Below, one piece after another: positions 47,752 through 57,049 of a stretch of DNA of 64,000 nucleotides. Source of the DNA: Macellibacteroides fermentans (GTDB lineage: Bacteria; Bacteroidota; Bacteroidia; Bacteroidales; Tannerellaceae). The translations under genes were made by a program, and so were the position numbers. Where the stretch lies: positions 186,001-250,000 of the forward strand of contig NZ_JACCCY010000004.1 of NCBI RefSeq assembly GCF_013409575.1. The letters run 5' to 3'. The stretch's first letter is position 1, and every line of letters begins with the position of its first letter. The notes under the pieces are model-generated. The model did no database searches. It was not told the DNA's origin and was given only the letters and a program-made list of their open reading frames with translations.

Positions 47752-49597
47752 AAGGGGGTGTGTCAAAATAGGCACACCCTCGTTTTATGCACAAAGGTCG
47801 AACTTTCCCAAGCTCGGCCTTTGCTATTTCCTAGAGTTTTTGTAACTTTAGGTTTTCAAAATTCATATGACAAAGTTACATTTTCGCCCGTATATATCCA
47901 ACCAAACGCTTCTTTTTCCGAGCCGGATTGATGAAGATATTGCTGAAGATGACCCTGTCCGGGTAGTCAATGCCCTGGTTGACAATCTTGACCTTAATAA
48001 TATTAAGGCTCTTTATAAAGAATATGGTCGTAGTCCCTATCATCCACAGATGATGCTCAAGGTGATTATCTACGCCTACATGAACAACGTTTATTCCTGT
48101 CGCAAGATTGAGAAGCTGCTTCTTCGCGACATCCATTATATCTGGCTTGCCGGGTATGAAAAACCAGACTTTATTACAATCAACCGTTTTCGTAATCGGG
48201 TAAAGCATGAGATTAACCAGATTTTCACCCAACTAGTGCTTCTTCTTGCCGGTAAAGGCTATGTGAGTCTGGATGTGGAATACATTGATGGGACAAAGAT
48301 TGAATCCAAAGCCAACAAATATACCTTTGTCTGGCGCAAAAGCGTGGAGAAGAACCGGGACAAACTTCTCGATAAAATAAGAATCCTGCTTGAACAGATT
48401 GATGAAACGATCGCCCAGGATAAAGCAGCAGAGAATCAATCCGTGGCGTTTACTCCGGCAGCCATCTCCGATCTTGCCCGGGAGTTGAAGGAGGCGCTGG
48501 CAGAGCAACCCGCAGCCAGGACCAGGGAAGAAAAGAAAGCCCGTCGGGCAAGGGAGAAAGAGATAAAAGAGTTAGAGAAGCACGGCGATAAGCTTGCCGA
48601 ATATGACCAGCATCTGCAAACACTCGGGGATCGTAATTCTTATTCCAAAAGTGATCCTTCAGCCACCTTTATGCGCATGAAAGAGGATGCGATGAACAAC
48701 GGCCAGACCAAACCCGGCTACAACTTACAAATCGGGACAGAGAACCAATTCATCACCGACTTTTCCCTGTTCCCCAACCCTACAGACACATTAACCCTTA
48801 TACCTTTCCTTAGCTCGTTTTCCGGACGTTACAACCGGCTTCCCGGCAAAGCCGTTGCCGACTCCGGTTATGGATCGGAGGAGAATTATCGTTTTATGGA
48901 AGAACATGATATAGAGTCTTTTGTAAAATACAACTGGTTCCACAAAGAGCAGAAGCGTTCGTTTAAGAATAATCCTTTTCTGGTGGATAATTTATATTAT
49001 AATGCCAAAGATGATTACTATGTTTGCCCCATGGGGCAGCATATGACCTTTGTGGGTAAGACTCATGGAAGGACAGCTAGCGGATATATTACCGAATCAC
49101 ATCGCTACAGGGCAGCAAGATGCGAAGGATGCCCTCTTCGGACCGGATGCTTCAAAGCCAAGGGGAATCGCTCCATCGAAGTTAACCGCAGACTCGTGGA
49201 ATATAAACGCAAAGCCCGTGAGAAGCTGATCTCGGATGAGGGACTTGAACACCGATCCAAACGACCTATAGAACCAGAAGCCGTTTTCGGACAAATGAAA
49301 TACAATATGGCATACCGTCGATTCCGTCACTTCGGACTCGACAAAGTCACCATGGACTTTGCCTTCTTTGCCATAGCCTTCAACATAAAAAAGATGTGTG
49401 CAAAAGCAGCTAAAGGGATATCAAAGGGCTTTTATAACAGGAAAATTACTCTGAAAACAGCGTTTTATGAGGTGATAAGCGATCAAAATCGAATCGAAAG
49501 AAAAATCAATCCAAAATGGGCGGCTTGAAGCTTTTTTGAAAAACGAAACAAAAAAGAAAGAGGATGTGCCAATTACTTTGTTTTGACACACCCTCTT
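47752..49597 (+). mobile_element. IS1182-family insertion sequence, complete
   Basis: An element of about 1,846 bp bounded by imperfect terminal inverted repeats: AAGGGGGTGTGTCAAAA at the left (from 47752) and its partner AAGAGGGTGTGTCAAAA read inward from 49597, with one mismatch. Each end also folds on itself (GGGTGTG with CACACCC at the left; GAGGATGTG with CACACCCTC at the right), as expected for terminators that guard the transposase. It carries one intact transposase gene. No target duplication is evident. It sits 13 bases after the susD stop and separates susD from the GH16 gene. Confidence 0.88.
47867..49528 (+). CDS. IS1182-family transposase
   Basis: A 553-residue DDE transposase. 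It begins with the family pattern LHFRPYISNQTLLFPSRIDEDI and an N-terminal DUF772-type DNA-binding region (GRSPYHPQMMLKVIIYAYMNNVYSCRKIE). The catalytic aspartates are visible in EYIDGTKIE and VADSGYGSEEN, and the glutamate in RPIEPEAVFGQMKYN. A basic linker (EEKKARRAREKEIKELEKH) lies between. A cysteine-rich CEGCPLRTGCFK segment precedes the last motif. The frame is open, so the element may be active. Confidence 0.92.
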   Translation: MTKLHFRPYISNQTLLFPSRIDEDIAEDDPVRVVNALVDNLDLNNIKALYKEYGRSPYHPQMMLKVIIYAYMNNVYSCRKIEKLLLRDIHYIWLAGYEKPDFITINRFRNRVKHEINQIFTQLVLLLAGKGYVSLDVEYIDGTKIESKANKYTFVWRKSVEKNRDKLLDKIRILLEQIDETIAQDKAAENQSVAFTPAAISDLARELKEALAEQPAARTREEKKARRAREKEIKELEKHGDKLAEYDQHLQTLGDRNSYSKSDPSATFMRMKEDAMNNGQTKPGYNLQIGTENQFITDFSLFPNPTDTLTLIPFLSSFSGRYNRLPGKAVADSGYGSEENYRFMEEHDIESFVKYNWFHKEQKRSFKNNPFLVDNLYYNAKDDYYVCPMGQHMTFVGKTHGRTASGYITESHRYRAARCEGCPLRTGCFKAKGNRSIEVNRRLVEYKRKAREKLISDEGLEHRSKRPIEPEAVFGQMKYNMAYRRFRHFGLDKVTMDFAFFAIAFNIKKMCAKAAKGISKGFYNRKITLKTAFYEVISDQNRIERKINPKWAA

Positions 49598-49610
49598 GAT
49601 ATCCATATAT

Positions 49611-51206
49611 TTAATTATAGCGGTTCGTATCCCACCATACACGAACATTTTGTCCGTCGCCCTTTCCCTGGTTAAGGGAACTTTCCTTTGAGTAATGATT
49701 CAGATTCCGTTCGTCATCGATATAACGGAACTTCTTGATAAACTCGCCAGCTTTAATAAGCTCGTTGTCGCTTTGAACCACCGGAGCAAGAGCCGGATAA
49801 CCTGTTCTGCGGAATTCGGTCCACGCCTCTGTACCATTTGGATAGATGCCAATCCATTTCTGGGTGATGATTTGCTTCAGCTTGGTTTCAAAACTTGCTG
49901 CAGCATCCCATTTTACATCTCCACCGTTAATATAAGCATCGTCGGCAGCTGTAGAATAGAGTGAGGCACTTACACCGGCACGAGCTTCGTCAAATGAAGC
50001 ACGGATACCTGCAATGTAATTTTCTTTAGCATCTCCGGCGCCTGCCCAGCCACGTAAGGCAGCTTCTGCTTTCAGCAAACATACCTCTGCATAGTTCATG
50101 ATTGTCTGAGGTTTCACGATAGTACCTTGAGGAACGCTTCCTTCCTGTACAGACCCTTTGGCTTTCTGATTCCATTCGGGGTAAACATATAATCCCCAGA
50201 TGCAGGAATTATTTACAGGTGCATATTCCGGTTTCGTTAATTCGGAAGCAGGTAATCCGTTGGGAACCCCACGGTATTGAACCTCAGAAGTTCCGTAGGC
50301 ATATCCTTGAGTCTGACTGAACCAAAGGGGTAGTCTGGGGTCTTGTACAGAACTTTCAGTCAGCATGATATCGATCATTGTCTTACTGGCCCTGAATTCG
50401 TTCCAGAAACTGATGGTCCACAGGGAGTGACCTGCATTTGCTTCTGCATTCTTGATGGCGGCATTGTCGTTGTTGCTGCTCATCAGGTTCTCTTTCAATG
50501 CTGCTTCTCCTTCGCTTTTTGCTTTGGCCGGATCAATGAATGATAAACGTAAAGCATAACGTAAACGCAGCGAGTTGGCTAATTTCACCCATTTGGTAAG
50601 ATCACCTCCAAAAAGAATATCTTCGTTGCCGTACGAAAGCTGGTTCGCTTTATTACTTTTCAAGGCAGTGGCAGCCTCAGTAAGCTCTTTAAAGATATCA
50701 TAATAAATATCTTTCTGAGCATCGTATTTGGGTTCAATAATACCTTGTCCTGCTTCAAAATAGGGCACATCACCGAAGCAATCGGTAGTACGGGCAGCTC
50801 CCATGGCCGAAATAATACGCATTACCTGATACATATTATCGTATTCGGGGTGTTTGTCCAACATAGCCTGCACTTCATGCAGGTTCTTTGAAAGGTATAC
50901 GTAGTATGAACGCCAAAAACCATCTTTCACCCAGCCGTCTTTCCATTCATAACGGTCGGATGGGAAGTAAGAGGCTGTATTGGCGAAATACTGTGCATAC
51001 AGATTGGTATGCAGATTGTCTCCCACCTGGTATTCCCATGAGCGGCAATTGAACCCATAGTCAATCATTTTAGGAAGAATCAGGCTCGGACTTACTTCGG
51101 TAGCAGCCAACGGGTTCCTGTTCATTTCTTCAAAATTACCCGTACAACCTGCTGTTAAACTGCCAATGAGGCAAATAACACTTAATTTTTTTATGGATAG
51201 TTTCAT
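49611..51206 (-). CDS. SusD/RagB-family glycan-binding lipoprotein
   Basis: A 531-residue surface lipoprotein with a lipobox cysteine at residue 21 (LTAGC). It belongs to the SusD-like type with long N-terminal TPR helices (FEEMNRNPLAATEV, AAALKSNKANQLSYGNEDILFGGDL) and a C-terminal region ending in WWDTNRYN. In the SusCD complex it acts as the lid that captures glycan for the barrel. It follows susC by 14 bases in one operon. An IS element lies 13 bases beyond its stop. Confidence 0.93.
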   Translation of the reverse strand: MKLSIKKLSVICLIGSLTAGCTGNFEEMNRNPLAATEVSPSLILPKMIDYGFNCRSWEYQVGDNLHTNLYAQYFANTASYFPSDRYEWKDGWVKDGFWRSYYVYLSKNLHEVQAMLDKHPEYDNMYQVMRIISAMGAARTTDCFGDVPYFEAGQGIIEPKYDAQKDIYYDIFKELTEAATALKSNKANQLSYGNEDILFGGDLTKWVKLANSLRLRYALRLSFIDPAKAKSEGEAALKENLMSSNNDNAAIKNAEANAGHSLWTISFWNEFRASKTMIDIMLTESSVQDPRLPLWFSQTQGYAYGTSEVQYRGVPNGLPASELTKPEYAPVNNSCIWGLYVYPEWNQKAKGSVQEGSVPQGTIVKPQTIMNYAEVCLLKAEAALRGWAGAGDAKENYIAGIRASFDEARAGVSASLYSTAADDAYINGGDVKWDAAASFETKLKQIITQKWIGIYPNGTEAWTEFRRTGYPALAPVVQSDNELIKAGEFIKKFRYIDDERNLNHYSKESSLNQGKGDGQNVRVWWDTNRYN

Positions 51207-51220
51207 TGTTGTATCACGAA

Positions 51221-54200
51221 TTAGAATTTAACATTTAGAGTAAAGCCATAGGAGCGAGTAGGAGGTAAAGAAGAATATTCAAATGCCTGTGCATAGTCTT
51301 CGCGAGAGAATGAACCTTCCGGGTTTACAGGAGCATTTTTGAATATGTAAAACAGGTCTCTACCAACGGCTGATAATTTTACACTCTTGATCGGGAGATT
51401 TCTCAACCATGAAGCCGGAAGCGTATATCCCAAAGAAAGTTCGCGTAGTTTAGCATAAGAGGCATCGTACAGGAATTCTTCTCCAATACCATAGGCACCG
51501 CCAATGGTTGCGTAGTAATCTTCCGCCTTAACCGCTTTTGTGTTTTCGGCACCGGTTGAGTTTAGAACACCATTTATAACCATACCTTCTGCTCCACGGC
51601 CTACCAGGGTTTTAGCTGATGTACCTGCAGTACATGCATACATATCGGTTGTAGATATGAAGCTGCCTCCAGAACGAATGTCTACCAATGCATTGAATGA
51701 TACATTCTTGTAGCGTAATGCAGTAGAGAATGATCCGGTCCAGTCCGGTGTCATGTTACCGATCACCTTGTCCGATTCCGAAATCGGCATTCCGTTGTCG
51801 CCAATAAGGATTCGTCCTTCTGCATTCCGTTTGTAAGCTTTGGATACGATGTCTCCAAAACGTCCGCCTTCGTCAACCACCACTTTTCCAACACGGGTTT
51901 CACCCAGTACAAAACGTTTCAGGGTAGGATCAAGTTCTACGCATTCCGTACGGTTCATACCCCAGTTCAGCGTGATATCCCAGTTCCAGTCTTTTGTCTG
52001 AATCGGTGTACCGGTAAGCATCACTTCGATACCCTTGCTGGCCATTTTACCGGCATTGATACTTTTTAATTCGTAACCAGACGATCCGGGCATGGTAACA
52101 TTCAGAATCTGATTCACCGTGTTTGAGTTATAGTAGGTAACATCAAATCCCAAACGACCGTTAAACATTCTCATTTCAACTCCACCTTCTGCAGATGTAG
52201 TCTCTTCCGGTTGCAGGTTATACAAAGGATAGGTAGAAGACGTGGTAGCATTCAAGATATTACCGTTTGTTTTACCCAGGGTATACACGTTGTACAAAAC
52301 GTACGGATTGGTATCGTTACCAACCTTGGCCCACGAACCTCTCACTTTCAGGAATGAAATCTGTTCAGGCAGGTCAACCATTTCCGAAACAATACCCGAT
52401 AAACTTACCGACGGATAGAAATAAGACCAGTTGTTTGATGGCAAGGTAGACGACCAGTCGTTACGGGCTGTTACATCCAGATAAACCACACTCTTATAAC
52501 CTACTGTAGCATTTCCCAATACAGAGTTGACACGTTGTTTTGAATAACCTTCAGATACGGTCTGATTTCTACCATTGGCCAATGCAACCAGGTAAGGGAT
52601 ATTAAATATACCAGACGAACCGGAAAGATTGTTCCATGTAAAATAAGTGGTTGCAGTTCCTACGTTGGCAATTACACTGAAATCATTGAATTGTTTGTCG
52701 AAGTTCAACATAAGGTCGGCATTGAACTCCTGGTTTGTAGCTTGTGTATTCCAATACTGACTACCGTCCGAAGTCTGAGAAGACTGAACATACGTGCTGT
52801 AGTTCTTGATCTGGTCGTTGTACCAGTCTACACCCACACGGCCGGTAAGTTTCAGATAATCTGTGAACTTAGCGCTCATCTGTACTTTACCGATCAAACG
52901 GTTGCGGATATCGCGGTTTCCGTTGGCAGGTAGTGTAAGTGCATAAGGATTCAGATATTCATTGTTCGGTCCCGACCAGTTTACAATATGTCCGTCCTGA
53001 CCAACCGGATTCTGCAGGTCTTGTAAACGGATGCTTCTCGGCATGTTGATCAACATCTTCATAACACCATATTCTCCCTGAGCCGGACGATTATTGGCTT
53101 TCTGACGCATAAAGTTAACTTTTGCACTCAAGTCGATAAACTTGCTGGTAAACTGGGTATTCAAATCATAATACTGACGGTTCAGCGAATGATTCGGAGT
53201 GATACCCTGGTTTCTGGAATCAGAAAAAGAGAATCTGGCTGTCAGGTTATCAGAACCTCCCGAGGCCGTCAGCGTATTTGTGTAATTAGATCCGGTTCTG
53301 TAGAAATCGGAAATATAGTCTTTCTGCGGTGCATAGGCATAATCACTGTAATTGGAGTCTCCGTAGAATTCATTACGCCAGTTGGCTATAGTTGTTTTTC
53401 CATCCATTTTAGGTCCCCAGCTACCCTTCGCATTGGTAGAGAACACCCCGGCAGAACCCTGTCCGTATTCATTCTGATATTCGTACGGGTTATAAGCTTC
53501 GCTGAAACTCAGGTTTCCGTTGTATTCGATTACCATCGCACCGCTTTTACCTTTCTTGGTGGTAACGATAATAGCTCCGTTCTGAGCTCTTGATCCATAC
53601 ATAGCAGCCGCGTTGGCTCCCTTCAGAACCGAAATACTTTCGATATCTTCCGGATTGATTTCGGAAGCAGCTCCGGAATAGTCCACGCCACCCCATTGAT
53701 TGGCTGTACCTGTTGTATTATCACTTACAGGAATACCGTCTATCACCCACAAAGGCTGGTTATTACCGCTCAAAGAGCTGGTACCACGTAAAACCACGCG
53801 GGTAGATCCACCCATACCGGTTGTAGATTGGTTAATCTGTACCCCGGCAACTTTACCCTGCAGCATGTTGGCCACACTTTCGGAACGGTTTTCACTCATC
53901 CCATCGGTCTTGATCTCCTGCATGGCATATCCCAACGCTTTCTTTTCGCGTCTGATACCAAGAGCCGTAACAACAATCTCGTCAAGCTCTTCTACAGAAG
54001 AAGCCAATACGAATTCAATAGATGAGCGGTTGCCTACCTCACTTTCCTGAGGTTTGTATCCAATGTACGACACTTGTAATACGGCGTTGGGATTAGCCAC
54101 TTCAATTGAAAATTTACCATCAAGATCGGTTATTACACCGTTTTGCGTACCCTTAACCACCACGTTGGCACCGATGATGGTTTCGCCGTTTCGGTCTTTC

Positions 54201-54613
54201 ACCACACCGGTCACTTTTTTGGACTGCTGGGCTACAGAAGGCACATTGTTTTTGTGGCTCAGTACGATTTGTTTGTTACTGATGGTGTAGGCTACATCCT
54301 GTCCTTCAAATAATTGATCCAGGATTTGTGTGATGTCTTTCTTTTTTACAGAAATGGAAACTTTGTCGCTTACATTTACCATCTTTTTGTTAAACAGAAA
54401 TCTGAAGTCTGATTGCTCTTCGATCTGGTTCAGCACCTCTTCAATCGATACATCCGATAACTTCATGGATAGTGTGGTGGTCTGTGCATACGAGCTGGAG
54501 GCAAATCCCTGTAATACACCACATAAAAGGAATAACAAGCATAATTTCATAATCCGAAATTGTTTGGCGGCAAATCCTTGCCGAATGATTTCATTAATCA
54601 GAACTGAATTCAT
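51221..54613 (-). CDS. SusC/RagA-family TonB-dependent transporter with STN signalling domain
   Basis: A protein of 1,130 residues. In order it has a signal region to about residue 44 (ending SSSYAQ), an STN domain (about 47-120, LSMKLSDVSIEEVLNQI) that contacts an anti-sigma factor, a carboxypeptidase-regulatory-like domain (about 133-210, VTGVVKDRNGETIIGANV), a plug with the SusC signature (LDEIVVTALGIRREKKALGYA and DIESISVLKGANAAAMYGSRAQNG) and a 22-strand barrel ending in FTLNVKF. It imports oligosaccharides and reports their presence. The FecR/sigma pair next to it is its likely partner. Confidence 0.95.
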   Translation of the reverse strand: MNSVLINEIIRQGFAAKQFRIMKLCLLFLLCGVLQGFASSSYAQTTTLSMKLSDVSIEEVLNQIEEQSDFRFLFNKKMVNVSDKVSISVKKKDITQILDQLFEGQDVAYTISNKQIVLSHKNNVPSVAQQSKKVTGVVKDRNGETIIGANVVVKGTQNGVITDLDGKFSIEVANPNAVLQVSYIGYKPQESEVGNRSSIEFVLASSVEELDEIVVTALGIRREKKALGYAMQEIKTDGMSENRSESVANMLQGKVAGVQINQSTTGMGGSTRVVLRGTSSLSGNNQPLWVIDGIPVSDNTTGTANQWGGVDYSGAASEINPEDIESISVLKGANAAAMYGSRAQNGAIIVTTKKGKSGAMVIEYNGNLSFSEAYNPYEYQNEYGQGSAGVFSTNAKGSWGPKMDGKTTIANWRNEFYGDSNYSDYAYAPQKDYISDFYRTGSNYTNTLTASGGSDNLTARFSFSDSRNQGITPNHSLNRQYYDLNTQFTSKFIDLSAKVNFMRQKANNRPAQGEYGVMKMLINMPRSIRLQDLQNPVGQDGHIVNWSGPNNEYLNPYALTLPANGNRDIRNRLIGKVQMSAKFTDYLKLTGRVGVDWYNDQIKNYSTYVQSSQTSDGSQYWNTQATNQEFNADLMLNFDKQFNDFSVIANVGTATTYFTWNNLSGSSGIFNIPYLVALANGRNQTVSEGYSKQRVNSVLGNATVGYKSVVYLDVTARNDWSSTLPSNNWSYFYPSVSLSGIVSEMVDLPEQISFLKVRGSWAKVGNDTNPYVLYNVYTLGKTNGNILNATTSSTYPLYNLQPEETTSAEGGVEMRMFNGRLGFDVTYYNSNTVNQILNVTMPGSSGYELKSINAGKMASKGIEVMLTGTPIQTKDWNWDITLNWGMNRTECVELDPTLKRFVLGETRVGKVVVDEGGRFGDIVSKAYKRNAEGRILIGDNGMPISESDKVIGNMTPDWTGSFSTALRYKNVSFNALVDIRSGGSFISTTDMYACTAGTSAKTLVGRGAEGMVINGVLNSTGAENTKAVKAEDYYATIGGAYGIGEEFLYDASYAKLRELSLGYTLPASWLRNLPIKSVKLSAVGRDLFYIFKNAPVNPEGSFSREDYAQAFEYSSLPPTRSYGFTLNVKF

Positions 54614-54671
54614 ATTTTTGTATTGTTTAGTTGAAAAAACAGGTTAACGAAACTTAAAAGCTAAACAACCT

Positions 54672-54700
54672 GAAGGGAGGGTGTACGAGGCCTTCCCTTC
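54672..54700 (-). terminator. Hairpin between the anti-sigma gene and susC
   Basis: GAAGGGAGG (54672-54680) pairs with CCTTCCCTTC (54691-54700) with one bulge, in the 228-base gap. On the minus strand it lies 141 bases after the anti-sigma stop and 59 bases before susC, so it may end the regulator transcript or sit in the susC leader. The rest of the gap is AT-rich with no clear promoter box. Confidence 0.5.
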
Positions 54701-54841
54701 TATCTGTTAAGCTTGCTAAAAAATAGTGCTTTGTATCATGTCATAGGCTAAAAAGTTTAAATAGTAAATAAGGTTAAAATTTTTTACTTCTATAAATAAG
54801 ACAGTCCAGCCCTAAAAATCCACAATAAGAAATGATTTTTT

Positions 54842-55864
54842 TTATTTTTTCAACTTATAAACTTCTACTTTCCGTCTTTTAAGAGCCAATTCGTTGGCCG
54901 TTTCCTGATTATAATTCACATATCGGATGGGTGCCGATAGTTGGAGTAAGCGTAGAATCTCGCTGAGCGACTCCTGTTTGAAGGTTGCCCGGTAGGGTTG
55001 GTTGGCAATTTCCTTGTCCATCACCACTATTTCAACATTAAATGTTTGCCCCACACGTTTGAACACATATTCCAGCGGATCGTCCCTGAAAACCATCAGG
55101 CCGTCTTTCCAGGCATACCATTTGTATGGATCGGTCTTTTCAATTTTACATTGAAGGGTATTTTTGTTGAAAGAGGCCCTTTCTCCCGGAAACAAATCGA
55201 AACGCTTCTGCTGATTGATGGCCATTCCGATTCGCCCTTTTACCATGGTGACCGAAGTCATCGAATCTTTTGGATAGGCTTCCACATTAAATGCGGTACC
55301 TGTGGCTCTTACATCAACCCGGGCGGTATGTATGGTGAAAGGATTTTCGGGATCCGACTCAACCTCAAAGAATGCCTCACCCTGTAACGTAACTTTTCTG
55401 GAACCCTTAGTGAAGCGGGTAGGGTATTTAAGCGAACTTCCTGCATTAAGCCAAACCTTCGAATTGTCTGGCAGATTAACTTCCACAAAAGTACCGTAGG
55501 GGGCGAACACCTCTTGCTGCGTAATGTTTTCCGGTTCTTTTGAAACGAGCAGATAAATAAGAGACAAAAGCAACGGAAGCAACAGTATGGCAGCAGAACG
55601 TTGCCAGTAAACAACCACAGGGTGCTGAGTCCAGTGTAGTTTGTTTATCTTATTTAATACGGAATTCAATGCTTTCCGATCGTCTATCTCTTCGGGGTTG
55701 AAGGCCGGATTCAATCCTTGCCAGATGTTTCTGAGGGCTTCGAATTGCATACGGTTATCCTCGCTTTCCTTTATCCAGGAAAGAAGAGCCTCTTTTTCCT
55801 CCTCCGTACAATGTCCGGACAAGTATTTAATTACCAACGATTCTATGTAATTGTCTGTGTTCAT
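54842..55864 (-). CDS. FecR-family anti-sigma factor
   Basis: A single-pass inner-membrane protein of 340 residues. It has a short cytoplasmic domain (about 1-83, with LSGHCTEEEKEALLSWI) that holds the sigma factor, a transmembrane helix near residues 88-108 (AAILLLPLLLSLIYLLV), and a periplasmic FecR domain (VNLPDNSKVWLNAGSSLKYP, then GEAFFEV) ending in a DUF4974-type region. It relays a signal from the STN domain of SusC to the sigma factor, usually through proteolysis. It starts 26 bases after the sigma gene. Confidence 0.94.
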   Translation of the reverse strand: MNTDNYIESLVIKYLSGHCTEEEKEALLSWIKESEDNRMQFEALRNIWQGLNPAFNPEEIDDRKALNSVLNKINKLHWTQHPVVVYWQRSAAILLLPLLLSLIYLLVSKEPENITQQEVFAPYGTFVEVNLPDNSKVWLNAGSSLKYPTRFTKGSRKVTLQGEAFFEVESDPENPFTIHTARVDVRATGTAFNVEAYPKDSMTSVTMVKGRIGMAINQQKRFDLFPGERASFNKNTLQCKIEKTDPYKWYAWKDGLMVFRDDPLEYVFKRVGQTFNVEIVVMDKEIANQPYRATFKQESLSEILRLLQLSAPIRYVNYNQETANELALKRRKVEVYKLKK

Positions 55865-55890
55865 TTATATACGCTTAATAATAAGACAGA

Positions 55891-56517
55891 TCAGTTTATT
55901 TTTTTCCACAAGGAAATAACATTATTTAATGATAATATAATGAAAAATAAACCGGGAAGATAGAATTCTTTCAGATAGCTCCTTAAGAACTTGATCGCGG
56001 CGGCAATCCGTACCTCGATGGTTCGTTCGGAAACATTCAGACGAGCAGCTATCTCTTTATACCGCAGCCCTTCAAATTTATTTAATAGAAATGTCTCTTT
56101 TATGGCAGGCGACAGTTTATTTAATGCCCTTTCGAGGTGTTGATTCAAGTCGGAATACAGCATGTAGTTGTTGGTGTCGTATTCACTTGTAATTTCGTTC
56201 AGCTCAACATCTGCTGCCGACAAATCTTCGTGATCCGAACCTTTTCTGCGGATTTCGTTGAGGCACCCGTTGCGAACGGCTGTAAGTAAATAAGATTTCA
56301 AATAGGTGTCGATCTGGATTACATCCCTGTCATTCCATAATTTTAGAAAAATGGATTGCACCACATCTTCACAGTCCTTCTTGTCTGCCAGAAAATTTCC
56401 GCCAAACAAGACCATATCCCTGTAATAATGCGTAAAAATAGAAGAGAAGGCTGTTTGATCGCCTTTCTTCAATTTTTCCAATAGTATTTTTTCGTAAGGC
56501 AGATTCTGTTCTTTCAT
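55891..56517 (-). CDS. ECF RNA polymerase sigma factor (Bacteroidales expansion type)
   Basis: A 208-residue ECF sigma factor. Region 2 includes YYRDMVLFGGNFLADKKDCEDVVQSIFLKLW, and region 4 includes LSPAIKETFLLNKFEGLRYKEIAARLNVSERTIEVR. ATG at 56517 is chosen over an upstream in-frame start at 56586 because a promoter -7 box lies at 56584-56591. The protein ends in an unusually hydrophobic tail (LPGLFFIILSL), seen in this expansion group. It should drive the adjacent susCD genes when released by FecR. Confidence 0.93.
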   Translation of the reverse strand: MKEQNLPYEKILLEKLKKGDQTAFSSIFTHYYRDMVLFGGNFLADKKDCEDVVQSIFLKLWNDRDVIQIDTYLKSYLLTAVRNGCLNEIRRKGSDHEDLSAADVELNEITSEYDTNNYMLYSDLNQHLERALNKLSPAIKETFLLNKFEGLRYKEIAARLNVSERTIEVRIAAAIKFLRSYLKEFYLPGLFFIILSLNNVISLWKKIN

Positions 56518-56583
56518 ACGAAGTAACTTTATTATGAAATATAGCGAACCAGCTGTTCCTGTGCTTATCACTTTAGCTCGTTG

Positions 56584-56591
56584 CAAAGATA
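56584..56591 (-). promoter_or_regulatory. -7 box of the sigma/anti-sigma genes
   Basis: TATCTTTG on the minus strand matches TAnnTTTG. It lies 67 bases before the chosen sigma start and rules out the longer N-terminal extension. The -33 element is unclear. Confidence 0.5.
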
Positions 56592-56652
56592 CTTTTTTTC
56601 TTTGCAGAAGTGTTAGATAATGATATAAAAAGTGAATAAGTCTAAAATGAGA

Positions 56653-56677
56653 AGGCCGACTATCCCCTAGCCAGCCT
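56653..56677 (-). terminator. GGCTGGC-type hairpin (dispersed family, copy 3)
   Basis: On the minus strand AGGCTGGCTA pairs with TAGTCGGCCT around GGGGA, with mismatches tolerated as G-U. It lies 22 bases after the DUF4907-like gene and shares with copy 2 the AGGTTC-ATA context just upstream. Confidence 0.65.
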
Positions 56678-56698
56678 ACCCAGTATAGAACCTTATAT

Positions 56699-57049
56699 TT
56701 AAAAAAGAGAGAGAGTGTGTGTAATCTCTTCCCGCGTTACAGTGAAATTCTCGTGATTTCTCACTTTGTTCAGAACGATATTCCCCACGGCTTTAGCCGC
56801 TTCTTCAGAGGGAAATGCCATTACAGTATCAATTGCCGGAATGGTGGGTTGATGAATTATTATCTTTTTATCGATAGATATATTGTATCCCCATCCATCG
56901 GAAGTGCGTACCGTCTGCAACGCAGTCCGAGACTTTTCCGGAGTTCCCATTTTTCCGGAAAAAAGATAGAATGATAGAAATGCAAACGGAAGCAGTAACA
57001 GACCCCAAAGGGCCTGTTTACCCTTAATATTCATCATCATCGTATTCAT
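56699..57049 (-). CDS. DUF4907-like small membrane-anchored protein
   Basis: A 116-residue protein starting at ATG 57049; further ATGs follow at 57040, 57037 and 57034. One N-terminal hydrophobic helix (about 11-31, LWGLLLLPFAFLSFYLF) is followed by a small domain with GWGYNISIDKKIIIHQPTIP and FPSEEAAKAVGNIVLNKV. This matches my recollection of DUF4907, a small family found beside Kelch-repeat genes. It overlaps the end of the Kelch gene by 26 bases. Its function is unknown. If the Kelch gene is broken, this one may have lost its promoter as well. Confidence 0.6.
   Translation of the reverse strand: MNTMMMNIKGKQALWGLLLLPFAFLSFYLFSGKMGTPEKSRTALQTVRTSDGWGYNISIDKKIIIHQPTIPAIDTVMAFPSEEAAKAVGNIVLNKVRNHENFTVTREEITHTLSLF

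Noticed and set aside
47752-49597. A target-site duplication around the IS element
   Set aside because: The bases outside the two inverted repeats (AAAAGAG on the left, GATATCC on the right) do not match, so no duplication can be claimed.
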